Assembly: GCA_963646285.1 (NCBI GenBank) | Contig: CAVIWF010000082.1 | Span: 1 to 5,757, forward strand | Reading direction: 5' to 3' | Source of the DNA: CAKUFA01 sp963646285 | Lineage (GTDB): Bacteria > Bacillota > Clostridia > Christensenellales > Aristaeellaceae | DNA: 5,757 nucleotides | Shown here: piece after piece, positions 1 through 5,681 of the stretch | How positions within the stretch are numbered: position 1 is the first letter of the stretch | How the letters are laid out: each line of letters begins with the position of its first letter | Notes under the pieces: model-generated | What the model was told of the DNA's origin: nothing | Databases searched by the model: none | Seen by the model: only the letters and a program-made list of their open reading frames with translations | Made by a program: the position numbers and the translations under genes

Positions 1-1040
1 TGGCTGGCCACGTGCTGAACACCGCCACCGCCAAGGGCGACGAGATTCCCGATCCTAAGGATCCTGAGAATCCCAAGACCCCTGAGGACAAGGGCGATGT
101 GGACAACGATACCGATACCGTAGACGTGACCCTGACGGTGACCAAGGTATCCGATACCGACGGTATCCGTGTCCGTGAAGGCGAAACCATTACCTACACC
201 ATCACCGTGACCAACGACGGCAACGTACCTTACTACAACGTACAGGTGGACGACCTGCTGGATGGCGTGAAGGTGCTCAAGGGCACCGGCTACACGGTCA
301 ACGGTACCACGGCAGTGATTGATGAACTGCCCGTGGGCGAGACGGTGACCATCACCGCTCAGTACACCGTAACCGATGAAGACATTCCCGCAGCAGAAAT
401 CACCAACACCGTGAAGGCAAAGGCTGACGGCATCGAGAATCCCGAAGGCGGCGACCTGCTTGTACCTAACGGAGAAGCAGAAGTCACCGACCTGCTGGGC
501 ATTGATGTAACGGTCACCGTGCGCTGGGTGGATGGCGACGGCTACTACCGTCCCGCCACGCCGCTGACGGTGCAGCTCATTGGCAACAACGGCGAAGTGA
601 TGGACGAAATGTCCGTGGATCCTCGCAGCATGAAGACCGAAGGCAAGTTCACCTTCGAGAGAATGCCCATCGTGGACAGCACGGGCAAGGAAATCATCTA
701 CACCGTGTACGAGCCTGTAGCCCCCGGCAACGGCCGCTACGATGTGACCTACAACGGTTTGGAAGTGACCAACACGGCCTATGTCACCGTAACCTTCGTT
801 AACTGGAACGGTGCAGTACTCAAGAAAGAACGCCTCCTCATCGGTGCTTCTACCACCGCACCTGAAAATCCCATCCGTGTGGGCTATCGCTTCACCCGTT
901 GGGAAGGCGGCACCTGGACCCGTGTGACCCGCGATCAGATCATCAGCGCTGTTTACCAGTCCGCTTATGACGAGCGTGTGGCACCCAGCGTGCCTGCGGC
1001 AAGCGGTACCATCACCAACGTGGGCGACTGCTTCGACTAA
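1..1040 (+). CDS. Surface/secreted protein with DUF11, Cna-B-like and InlB B-repeat domains (5' end missing)
   Basis: The reading frame is open to the left edge (first whole codon at base 3), so this is the C-terminal part of a larger protein; the GTG at 12 is internal. The first residues (VLNTATAKG) match the end of a DUF11-like unit and resemble ITNTVKAKADG about 128 residues later, so at least two tandem units are implied. A Pro/Asp/Glu-rich linker is followed by a complete DUF11-like unit (about 126-491, with GETITYTITVTNDG), a Cna-B-like beta-sandwich (about 501-779, ending YNGLEVTNTAY) and an InlB B-repeat-like module (about 780-956, VTFVNWNG...GYRFTRWEGG). Such modules form stalks of cell-surface adhesins in Gram-positive bacteria. 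The tail ends ITNVGDCFD, with no LPxTG motif, hydrophobic helix or basic end, so the anchoring mode is unknown. Domain assignments rest on visible motifs; the ligand is unknown. The family class is secure and the adhesin role is inferred. Confidence 0.85.
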   Translation, partial: AGHVLNTATAKGDEIPDPKDPENPKTPEDKGDVDNDTDTVDVTLTVTKVSDTDGIRVREGETITYTITVTNDGNVPYYNVQVDDLLDGVKVLKGTGYTVNGTTAVIDELPVGETVTITAQYTVTDEDIPAAEITNTVKAKADGIENPEGGDLLVPNGEAEVTDLLGIDVTVTVRWVDGDGYYRPATPLTVQLIGNNGEVMDEMSVDPRSMKTEGKFTFERMPIVDSTGKEIIYTVYEPVAPGNGRYDVTYNGLEVTNTAYVTVTFVNWNGAVLKKERLLIGASTTAPENPIRVGYRFTRWEGGTWTRVTRDQIISAVYQSAYDERVAPSVPAASGTITNVGDCFD

Positions 1041-1049
1041 CGGACGATC

Positions 1050-1084
1050 CTCCGGCAGGGTATGGGCAACCTGCCCTGCCGGGG
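1050..1084 (+). other. Strong intergenic hairpin without U-tract
   Basis: CCGGCAGGG at 1052-1060 pairs perfectly with CCCTGCCGG at 1074-1082. G-U and A-T pairs extend it inward, and a G-U plus a C-G pair extend it outward to 1050/1084. It sits 12 bases after the stop of the surface-protein gene and about 40 bases before the next start. No run of T follows (GGTGAATGCCC instead), so it does not look like an ordinary intrinsic terminator. It could protect the upstream mRNA 3' end or mark a processing site that sets unequal expression of the two genes. The pairing is seen; the role is inferred. Confidence 0.5.
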
Positions 1085-1111
1085 TGAATGCCCACCGACG
1101 AGATTTCACGA

Positions 1112-1118
1112 AGAGGTG
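1112..1118 (+). promoter_or_regulatory. Ribosome binding site deciding the solute-binding protein start
   Basis: AGAGGTG lies 6 bases before the ATG at 1125. This favours 1125 (or the adjacent ATG at 1128) over the in-frame ATG at 1062. The 1062 start would fall inside the hairpin at 1050-1084 and would place about 21 charged residues before the signal peptide. Confidence 0.8.
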
Positions 1119-1124
1119 ACGATC

Positions 1125-3293
1125 ATGATGAAAAAGATGCTTGCGCTACTGCTGGCAATGATGCTGACCTTCAGCTGCACGGCAGTTTTCGCAGATGAAA
1201 GTGCTGACAAGGACGGCTTGACCCTGACCCTGACGGTCATGGATCAGACCGGCAACCCGGTCAGCGGCGCCCAGGTCACCGTGAAGGATGAGCAGGGGAA
1301 GGAAACCCTGTCCACCACGGCAGATGCCAACGGCATGGTGCGTGCATCCCTGAAGGGGGGCACGTACATCCTCCGAGCCACGGACGCAGACAATTACTCC
1401 GCAAAGGAAACCATTGCCCTCACGGAGGATACGGACCTGACCCTGACCATTCGAACCCTGACCCCCGGCAGCGAAGTGACGGTAGGCACGGTATCCCGCC
1501 CCACCGGCTACTTTGCCACCGACCTGTTCTCCAACAATACCTCCGATGTGGACGTTCGTGCCCTGCTTCACGGCTACAGCACGGTGGCCTTCACGGAGGA
1601 TGCCAGTTACCAGGTGGATGACTCGGTGGTCACCCTGGTTACTGCCGCACAGGATGACCTGGGCAACAAGATCTACCAGTTCCGGGTCAAGGACGGCCTG
1701 TGCTATAACGACGGCACCCCCATTACCGCCAGGGATTACGTGTTCAGCGTGCTCATGCAGGCCAGCAAGCAGATGAAGGACATTGGCGGCACCACCGCCA
1801 TCTACTGGCAGGTGCTGGGCTATGATGAGTACAACAGCGGCGAGCGGAATTACCTTTCCGGTCTGCGGCTGAAGGACGACATGACCTTCTCCATCACCCT
1901 GCGCACGGATGCCCTGCCCTACTACTACGAGCTCATGCTGGTGAACGTGACCCCCTATCCCATCAGCGAGATCGCTCCCGGATGCGACGTGAAGGACGAC
2001 GGCCGGGGCGCTTACCTGACCGGGGACTTCACCGCAGCATTGCTTCAGGAAACCATGCTGAACCCGGAAACGGGATACAGCAGCCATCCCCAGGTAACCT
2101 CCGGCGCCTATCAGCTGGAAAGCTATGATGCCGCTACCGGCACCGTGGTCATGAAGGCCAACCCCTACTATCAGGGCAACTACGCCGGCCAGCGTCCCCT
2201 GATTGAAACCGTGACCCTGAAGGAAACCACCAATGATCAGGCCATTGCCCAGCTGGAAGACGGCACCCTGGATATTGTGAACAAGCTGACCGACAGCACC
2301 GCCATTGATGCAGGCCTTGCCAATGAGCAGCTTCAGTCCTCCAGCTACCTGCGCACGGGTCTGGGCTTCCTGTCCTTCGCCTGCGAGCAGGGTCCCACCA
2401 GTCAGGTGGAAGTCCGTCAGGCGGTGGATTACTGCCTGGATCAGGACACCTTCGTAACGGAGTTCACCGGCACCTATGGCCAGCCTGTATACAGCTGGTA
2501 CGGTCTGGGTCAGTGGATGGTTACGGTGGGCAACTACCTGAACACCATGAAGACCCAGGTAGCCACCTATCCCCTGAACCTGACCAGAGCCACCAAGCTG
2601 CTGGAAAAGGCAGGCTACATCTACAATGAAAAGGGCGAGCGGTTCGATGCCAAGCAGGATACCGTCCGCTACCGTGCCCTGGAAGGCACTGCCCTCACCG
2701 AGTATGAAAACACGGAAGACCCTGTGGTGAAGGCCATTACCGCCGGCGGCAAGACCCTCCTGCCCCTGCAGGTGCGCTTCGCCAAGGTGACCAACAACCG
2801 TATGTGCCAGCTGGTGGAAGACCTGCTCCTGCCCAACCTGCGGGAAGTGGGCTTCGATGTAACGGTGGAAGAGATGTCCTACAGCGACATGCTGGCCCAG
2901 TACTACCGGGATGATGCCCGCACCTGCAACCTGTACGCACTGGCCACCAACTTCTCCTACGTGTATGATCCCACCAACACCTGGCGTCCCGGGGAAGCCT
3001 ATCAGGGTCATGTGAACACCACCGGTCTGGAAAGTGATGACCTGTACGTGGTTGCCCGTGCCCTGCGCAATACGGAGCCCGGAGACACGGCCACCTACAT
3101 GAAGCGCTGGGTCACCCTGATGAACGCCTTCAGCACCCGACTGCCTGCCATCCCCCTGTATTCCAACACCTACTATGACTTCTGCTCTGGCAGTGTGCAC
3201 GGATACGAGCCCAGCAGCTGCTGGTCCTGGAGCGCCGCCATCCTCTACACCTACGTGGATGACGCCGCCGCCACCGCTACGGACGTTCCGTAA
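1125..3293 (+). CDS. Extracellular family-5 (oligopeptide-type) substrate-binding protein with N-terminal Cna-B-like domain
   Basis: The product is 722 residues. Residues 1-23 form a signal peptide: MMKK, a Leu/Met/Ala core, then V-F-A before DES, a signal peptidase I type site. Residues about 32-110 form a beta-sandwich of the Cna-B/carboxypeptidase-regulatory-like kind (GNPVSGAQVTVKD, ADANGMVRASLKGGTYILRA). From about 115 to the end is an SBP_bac_5 fold, recognised by YQFRVKDGLCYNDGTPITA (184-202), KANPYYQGNYAGQRPLIE, EVRQAVDYCLDQDTFV and RATKLLEKAGY. Family members capture peptides or other small solutes outside the cell and pass them to an Opp/Dpp-type ABC importer; the ligand cannot be told from sequence. 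It is longer than the usual 500-600 residues mainly because of the extra domain. A lipobox is not convincing (Cys18 is preceded by T-F-S), so membrane attachment is unclear. No permease or ATPase gene follows, as a terminator closes the unit. The family call is secure and the substrate unknown. Confidence 0.9.
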   Translation: MMKKMLALLLAMMLTFSCTAVFADESADKDGLTLTLTVMDQTGNPVSGAQVTVKDEQGKETLSTTADANGMVRASLKGGTYILRATDADNYSAKETIALTEDTDLTLTIRTLTPGSEVTVGTVSRPTGYFATDLFSNNTSDVDVRALLHGYSTVAFTEDASYQVDDSVVTLVTAAQDDLGNKIYQFRVKDGLCYNDGTPITARDYVFSVLMQASKQMKDIGGTTAIYWQVLGYDEYNSGERNYLSGLRLKDDMTFSITLRTDALPYYYELMLVNVTPYPISEIAPGCDVKDDGRGAYLTGDFTAALLQETMLNPETGYSSHPQVTSGAYQLESYDAATGTVVMKANPYYQGNYAGQRPLIETVTLKETTNDQAIAQLEDGTLDIVNKLTDSTAIDAGLANEQLQSSSYLRTGLGFLSFACEQGPTSQVEVRQAVDYCLDQDTFVTEFTGTYGQPVYSWYGLGQWMVTVGNYLNTMKTQVATYPLNLTRATKLLEKAGYIYNEKGERFDAKQDTVRYRALEGTALTEYENTEDPVVKAITAGGKTLLPLQVRFAKVTNNRMCQLVEDLLLPNLREVGFDVTVEEMSYSDMLAQYYRDDARTCNLYALATNFSYVYDPTNTWRPGEAYQGHVNTTGLESDDLYVVARALRNTEPGDTATYMKRWVTLMNAFSTRLPAIPLYSNTYYDFCSGSVHGYEPSSCWSWSAAILYTYVDDAAATATDVP

Positions 3294-3307
3294 AAACCCA
3301 AAACAAC

Positions 3308-3342
3308 AAGCCCCCGTGAGCGCATGATGCTCACGGGGGCTT
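3308..3342. terminator. Bidirectional intrinsic terminator between convergent genes
   Basis: AAGCCCCCGTGAGC (3308-3321) and GCTCACGGGGGCTT (3329-3342) form a perfect 14-bp stem with a 7-base loop, starting 14 bases after the stop of the solute-binding protein gene. On the plus strand the U-tract is short (TTT then AGAG). On the minus strand the hairpin is followed by a T-rich stretch (TTGTTGTTTT, then GGGTTTTT). It can therefore serve both converging units, probably better for the mnmE transcript. Confidence 0.85.
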
Positions 3343-3348
3343 TAGAGT

Positions 3349-3379
3349 ATCGACAAAGTGGCTTCGCCACTTTGTCGAT
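3349..3379. repeat. Perfect palindromic hairpin element
   Basis: ATCGACAAAGTGGC (3349-3362) is the exact reverse complement of GCCACTTTGTCGAT (3366-3379), with a 3-base loop TTC (GAA on the other strand). It lies only 7 bases from the terminator stem and has no U-tract of its own. Its form (short perfect palindrome, intergenic, beside a terminator at convergent gene ends) resembles dispersed REP-like or MITE-like repeats. Only one copy is in this window, so repetition is inferred. It could also be a secondary terminator or an mRNA 3'-end protecting structure. Confidence 0.6.
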
Positions 3380-3386
3380 GTCCAGC

Positions 3387-3399
3387 GGGGCGAAGCCCC
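3387..3399 (-). other. Small GC hairpin abutting the mnmE stop codon
   Basis: On the minus strand GGGGC-TTC-GCCCC follows the TGA stop of mnmE with no gap, a 5-bp stem with a 3-base loop. It shares the GGCTTCGCC type of core with the adjacent palindrome at 3349-3379 (on the opposite strand), so the two may be parts of one composite repeat. There is no U-tract, and termination alone is unlikely. It may stabilise the mRNA 3' end. Confidence 0.4.
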
Positions 3400-4755
3400 T
3401 CACTTTCCTACACAGAACTGACTGAACACAGCGTCCAGCAGCTTTTCATCCACCTGATCCCCGGTGATTTCCCCCAGGGCGCACTGGGCGGCGGTCAAGT
3501 CCACCGTGGTCAAGTCCACCGGCAGGCCTGCATCCACCGTGGCGGCAGCCTCCCGCAGGAACCGGGCAGCCCGGCGGGCGGCATCCAGGTGCCGGGGCTG
3601 GGTCAGTGCCAGCTGGTCGCTGACGGTGGCCCGGCGGCGCAGCTCCTCCTTCAGGGGCTGCAGGGTCTCCGGCAGGGCGGCGGCAAGGGTCACCACCGTG
3701 CCCTGGGGGCAAAGGACAGCTATTTCTTTCACGTCCCACACAGGGGGCAGGTCCGTCTTATTCACAACCACAAGGGTGTTTTCCCGGTTCTGCTCCTGCA
3801 GGAGGGTCTTGTCCTCCTCCGTCAGGGGAGAGGCGTGATCCAGCACCACCAGCACCACATCCGCTTCCGCCATGGCCTTGCCTGAGCGGGCAACCCCCAG
3901 CCGCTCCACCGGGTCGTCCGTTTCCCTGAGGCCGGCAGTGTCTGTCAGGTGAATCTGACAGCCTCCAAGGAGCATGTCCCCGGTGACCACGTCCCTTGTG
4001 GTGCCAGGAATGGGGGTCACAATGGCACGGTCTTCCCCCAGGAGGGCATTCAGCAGGGAGCTTTTGCCCACATTGGGGCGGCCGCACAGCACCACCTGCA
4101 AGCCCTGCGTCAGCAGCCGTGCAGAACGCTCGCTGCATGCGTCATCCAGCTTGTCTGCAAGGGTCTTCAGCTTGGGGGACAGGCCTTCCGTGGCTTCCTC
4201 CTCGGTGATTTCCTCCGGGTAGTCCACACAGGCGGCAATGCCGGCAGCAATGGTGTACAATTCGTCTGCCGCCTGCCGGATAAAGGTGGATGCGCCCCCC
4301 TGCAATTGCCGCATGGCGGCACGGTGAGCCTGTTCTCCCCGGGCGGCAATCAGGCTCATCACCGCCTCGGCTTCGGATAGGTCCATGCGCCCGTTCAGGA
4401 AGGCTCGGCGGGTAAACTCCCCCGGCTCTGCCAGCCGTGCTCCGGCGTTCAGGCAGCAGTTCAGCACCCGCTGGGGGGTAAAGGCACCCCCGTGGAGCTG
4501 AAACTCCGCCACATCCTCCCGGGTGTAGCTGCGGGGGGCACGCATGAGCACCGCCATGCATTCGTCCACCACTTCCTCCCCGTCCATCACGTGGCCGTAG
4601 GTCAGCATGTGGCTGGTCAGGCTGGTCAGCCCCTTCCTGGCAGGGCGGAAGAGCTGCATGAGAATCTGCTCCGCTTCGCTGCCGCTAAGGCGGACAATGC
4701 TGACGCCCCCCTGTCCCGGGGCGGTGGCAATGGCGGCGATGGTATCATGGGTCAT
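3400..4755 (-). CDS. mnmE: tRNA uridine-5-carboxymethylaminomethyl(34) synthesis GTPase MnmE
   Basis: MnmE works with MnmG as a GTP- and K+-dependent complex that installs the (carboxymethyl)aminomethyl group at C5 of the wobble uridine (U34) of certain tRNAs, using a methylenetetrahydrofolate-derived one-carbon unit. The 451-residue product has family length. The N-terminal folate-binding domain spans about 3-118 (TIAAIATAPGQGGVSIVRLSG), followed by helical segments enclosing the G domain. Visible motifs are GRPNVGKS (225-232), GTTRD (251-255), DTAG (272-275) and NKTD (332-335). DPVERLG carries Glu284, matching the catalytic Glu282 of E. coli. The end is FCVGK with the conserved Cys448. The start at 4755 is chosen because AGAGGT lies 6 bases before it; an ATG 12 codons upstream would add MHQPGILERGTA, which family members lack. 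It overlaps the upstream phosphoesterase gene by four bases (ATGA). mnmG does not follow; a hairpin cluster ends the unit. Confidence 0.97.
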   Translation of the reverse strand: MTHDTIAAIATAPGQGGVSIVRLSGSEAEQILMQLFRPARKGLTSLTSHMLTYGHVMDGEEVVDECMAVLMRAPRSYTREDVAEFQLHGGAFTPQRVLNCCLNAGARLAEPGEFTRRAFLNGRMDLSEAEAVMSLIAARGEQAHRAAMRQLQGGASTFIRQAADELYTIAAGIAACVDYPEEITEEEATEGLSPKLKTLADKLDDACSERSARLLTQGLQVVLCGRPNVGKSSLLNALLGEDRAIVTPIPGTTRDVVTGDMLLGGCQIHLTDTAGLRETDDPVERLGVARSGKAMAEADVVLVVLDHASPLTEEDKTLLQEQNRENTLVVVNKTDLPPVWDVKEIAVLCPQGTVVTLAAALPETLQPLKEELRRRATVSDQLALTQPRHLDAARRAARFLREAAATVDAGLPVDLTTVDLTAAQCALGEITGDQVDEKLLDAVFSQFCVGK

Positions 4756-5594
4756 GGCTGTACCTCTTTCCAGAATTCCCGGCTGGTGCATCCGTCTGCC
4801 CAGGGGAAGGTTTCATCGGCGATTTTCCAGGCTGCTGCATCCCCCAGGGAAAGCCCCAGGGGGGCGGCGGTCTCTTTCACGTAGTCCACCAGACGCAGCA
4901 TGTATTGGGGCAGCCCCCGGGTCATGGTCAAGTACACGGCGTGGCACATTTCCGGGGCAAGGATGTGCAGGGAATTATCCCTCATAGCATCCAGCGCCCT
5001 GTCCGGATCGTAGGGCACCCGGTGGACTTCCATGGAAGGATGATCCTCCCTCAGGGTCAGCACCCCAAAGGCGGCCAGGGCGCCGGTTTCATCCTCCAGC
5101 ATGCCCAGGGAGCCGGGGTTTACCCAGGTGCGTCCATGGGAAAACGCACGGAAGGGAATGTGATTGTGGCCGCTGATGACCAGCTCAATTTCCTCCGGCA
5201 GGGAACAAAGCAGGGTCTCCGCCTCCTGACCGTCAATCAGGTGGAAGGGATCCCCGGGGGTGCCGTGGGTCATGAGTACCCTGCCCAGCCGGCAGTCCGT
5301 GGGGTGATGAAGATCGAATTCCCGAAGCTGCCCTGCCGTCCACCGTGCCAGTGCCCAGTTGTACCCGGCAAAGGCAGGGGTGCCCATGTGCTGCAGCCGC
5401 TCCTCATGGTTGCCCAGCAGCATCACCGCATGAAGATCCATCAGGCGGCGGTACACTTCCAGCGGATTGGGGCCAAAGCCGGAATAATCCCCCAAAGAGA
5501 TGACCTGCTGGCAGGCCCTGGCTTCCGGGGTGGCCAGCACGGCTTCCAGCGCAGGCAGGTTGCCGTGAATATCAGTGAGTATCAGTATCTGCAT
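4752..5594 (-). CDS. Calcineurin-like metallophosphoesterase, YfcE/MJ0936 type
   Basis: The 280-residue product is a cytoplasmic two-metal phosphoesterase; no signal peptide is seen. The metallophosphoesterase motifs occur in order: DIHGN (Asp8, His10), GDYSGFGPNP (Asp36), GNHE (Asn62, His63), THGTP (His110) and SGHNHIP (His143, His145), then VNPGS (158-162). All expected metal ligands and the catalytic His63 are present, so it should be active. Family members hydrolyse phosphodiesters or phosphomonoesters with Mn2+ or similar metals; the natural substrate is usually unknown and cannot be told here. The catalytic fold ends around residue 190, and a tail of about 85 residues follows (HILAPEMCHAV, LPQYMLRLVDYVKE), apparently largely helical, of unknown role. 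The start is supported by GGGAGG 5 bases upstream. It is the first gene of a coupled pair with mnmE, but a functional link to tRNA modification is only suggested by position. Confidence 0.9.
   Translation of the reverse strand: MQILILTDIHGNLPALEAVLATPEARACQQVISLGDYSGFGPNPLEVYRRLMDLHAVMLLGNHEERLQHMGTPAFAGYNWALARWTAGQLREFDLHHPTDCRLGRVLMTHGTPGDPFHLIDGQEAETLLCSLPEEIELVISGHNHIPFRAFSHGRTWVNPGSLGMLEDETGALAAFGVLTLREDHPSMEVHRVPYDPDRALDAMRDNSLHILAPEMCHAVYLTMTRGLPQYMLRLVDYVKETAAPLGLSLGDAAAWKIADETFPWADGCTSREFWKEVQP
4762..4767 (-). promoter_or_regulatory. mnmE ribosome binding site inside the upstream gene
   Basis: AGAGGT on the minus strand lies within the last codons of the phosphoesterase gene, 6 bases before the mnmE ATG. 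Together with the ATGA stop/start overlap at 4752-4755 it indicates translational coupling of the two genes and settles the mnmE start. Confidence 0.8.
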
Positions 5595-5599
5595 GGTAT

Positions 5600-5605
5600 C
5601 CTCCC
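5600..5605 (-). promoter_or_regulatory. Ribosome binding site of the phosphoesterase gene
   Basis: GGGAGG on the minus strand sits 5 bases before the ATG at 5594, a near-consensus Shine-Dalgarno site that fixes the start. Confidence 0.8.
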
Positions 5606-5611
5606 ATGGTC

Positions 5612-5640
5612 ATGATAACACGGCCAGCCGGGCTGCGCAA
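5612..5640 (-). promoter_or_regulatory. Candidate promoter of the phosphoesterase-mnmE operon
   Basis: On the minus strand TTGCGC (5640-5635) is followed after 17 bases by TATCAT (5617-5612), 5 of 6 matches to TATAAT. The TGT just before it creates an extended -10. The -35 matches the consensus at only three positions. Initiation about 7 bases downstream would leave a leader of roughly 11 bases beginning at the Shine-Dalgarno site, which is tight but possible. The terminator at 5655-5681 just upstream makes an independent promoter here likely. Confidence 0.5.
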
Positions 5641-5654
5641 CACAGAAACACAAA

Positions 5655-5681
5655 AGCCCCGCCACTGATCATGACGGGGCT
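5655..5681 (-). terminator. Intrinsic terminator of a minus-strand unit beyond the right edge
   Basis: On the minus strand AGCCCCG (5681-5675) pairs with CGGGGCT (5661-5655), a 7-bp GC-rich stem with a 13-base loop that can form a few more pairs. It is followed by TTTTGTGTTT. It insulates the phosphoesterase-mnmE operon from whatever lies to the right. Confidence 0.75.

Noticed and set aside
1062..1124. Upstream ATG at 1062 as start of the solute-binding protein
   Set aside because: It lies inside the 1050-1084 hairpin, has no good ribosome binding site, and would put a charged Pro/Cys-containing stretch ahead of a textbook signal peptide. The ATG at 1125 has AGAGGTG 6 bases upstream.
1146..3200. 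Long open frame of 684 codons on the minus strand opposite the solute-binding protein gene
   Set aside because: It is fully antisense to a gene with clear family motifs. Its translation is rich in Gly, Val, His and Gln with no recognisable domain, as expected when a GC-biased third-codon position keeps the opposite frame open. No ribosome binding site of note was seen.
4756..4791. Upstream ATG at 4791 as start of mnmE
   Set aside because: It would add 12 residues not typical of MnmE. The internal ATG at 4755 has a well-spaced ribosome binding site and a standard ATGA overlap, and gives the normal N-terminus of the family.
3358..5615. Several plus-strand open frames (for example 3358-3885, 3949-4380, 4492-4884, 4905-5615)
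   Set aside because: All lie antisense to mnmE or the phosphoesterase, show no domain, and are explained by GC-biased codon use in the true genes.
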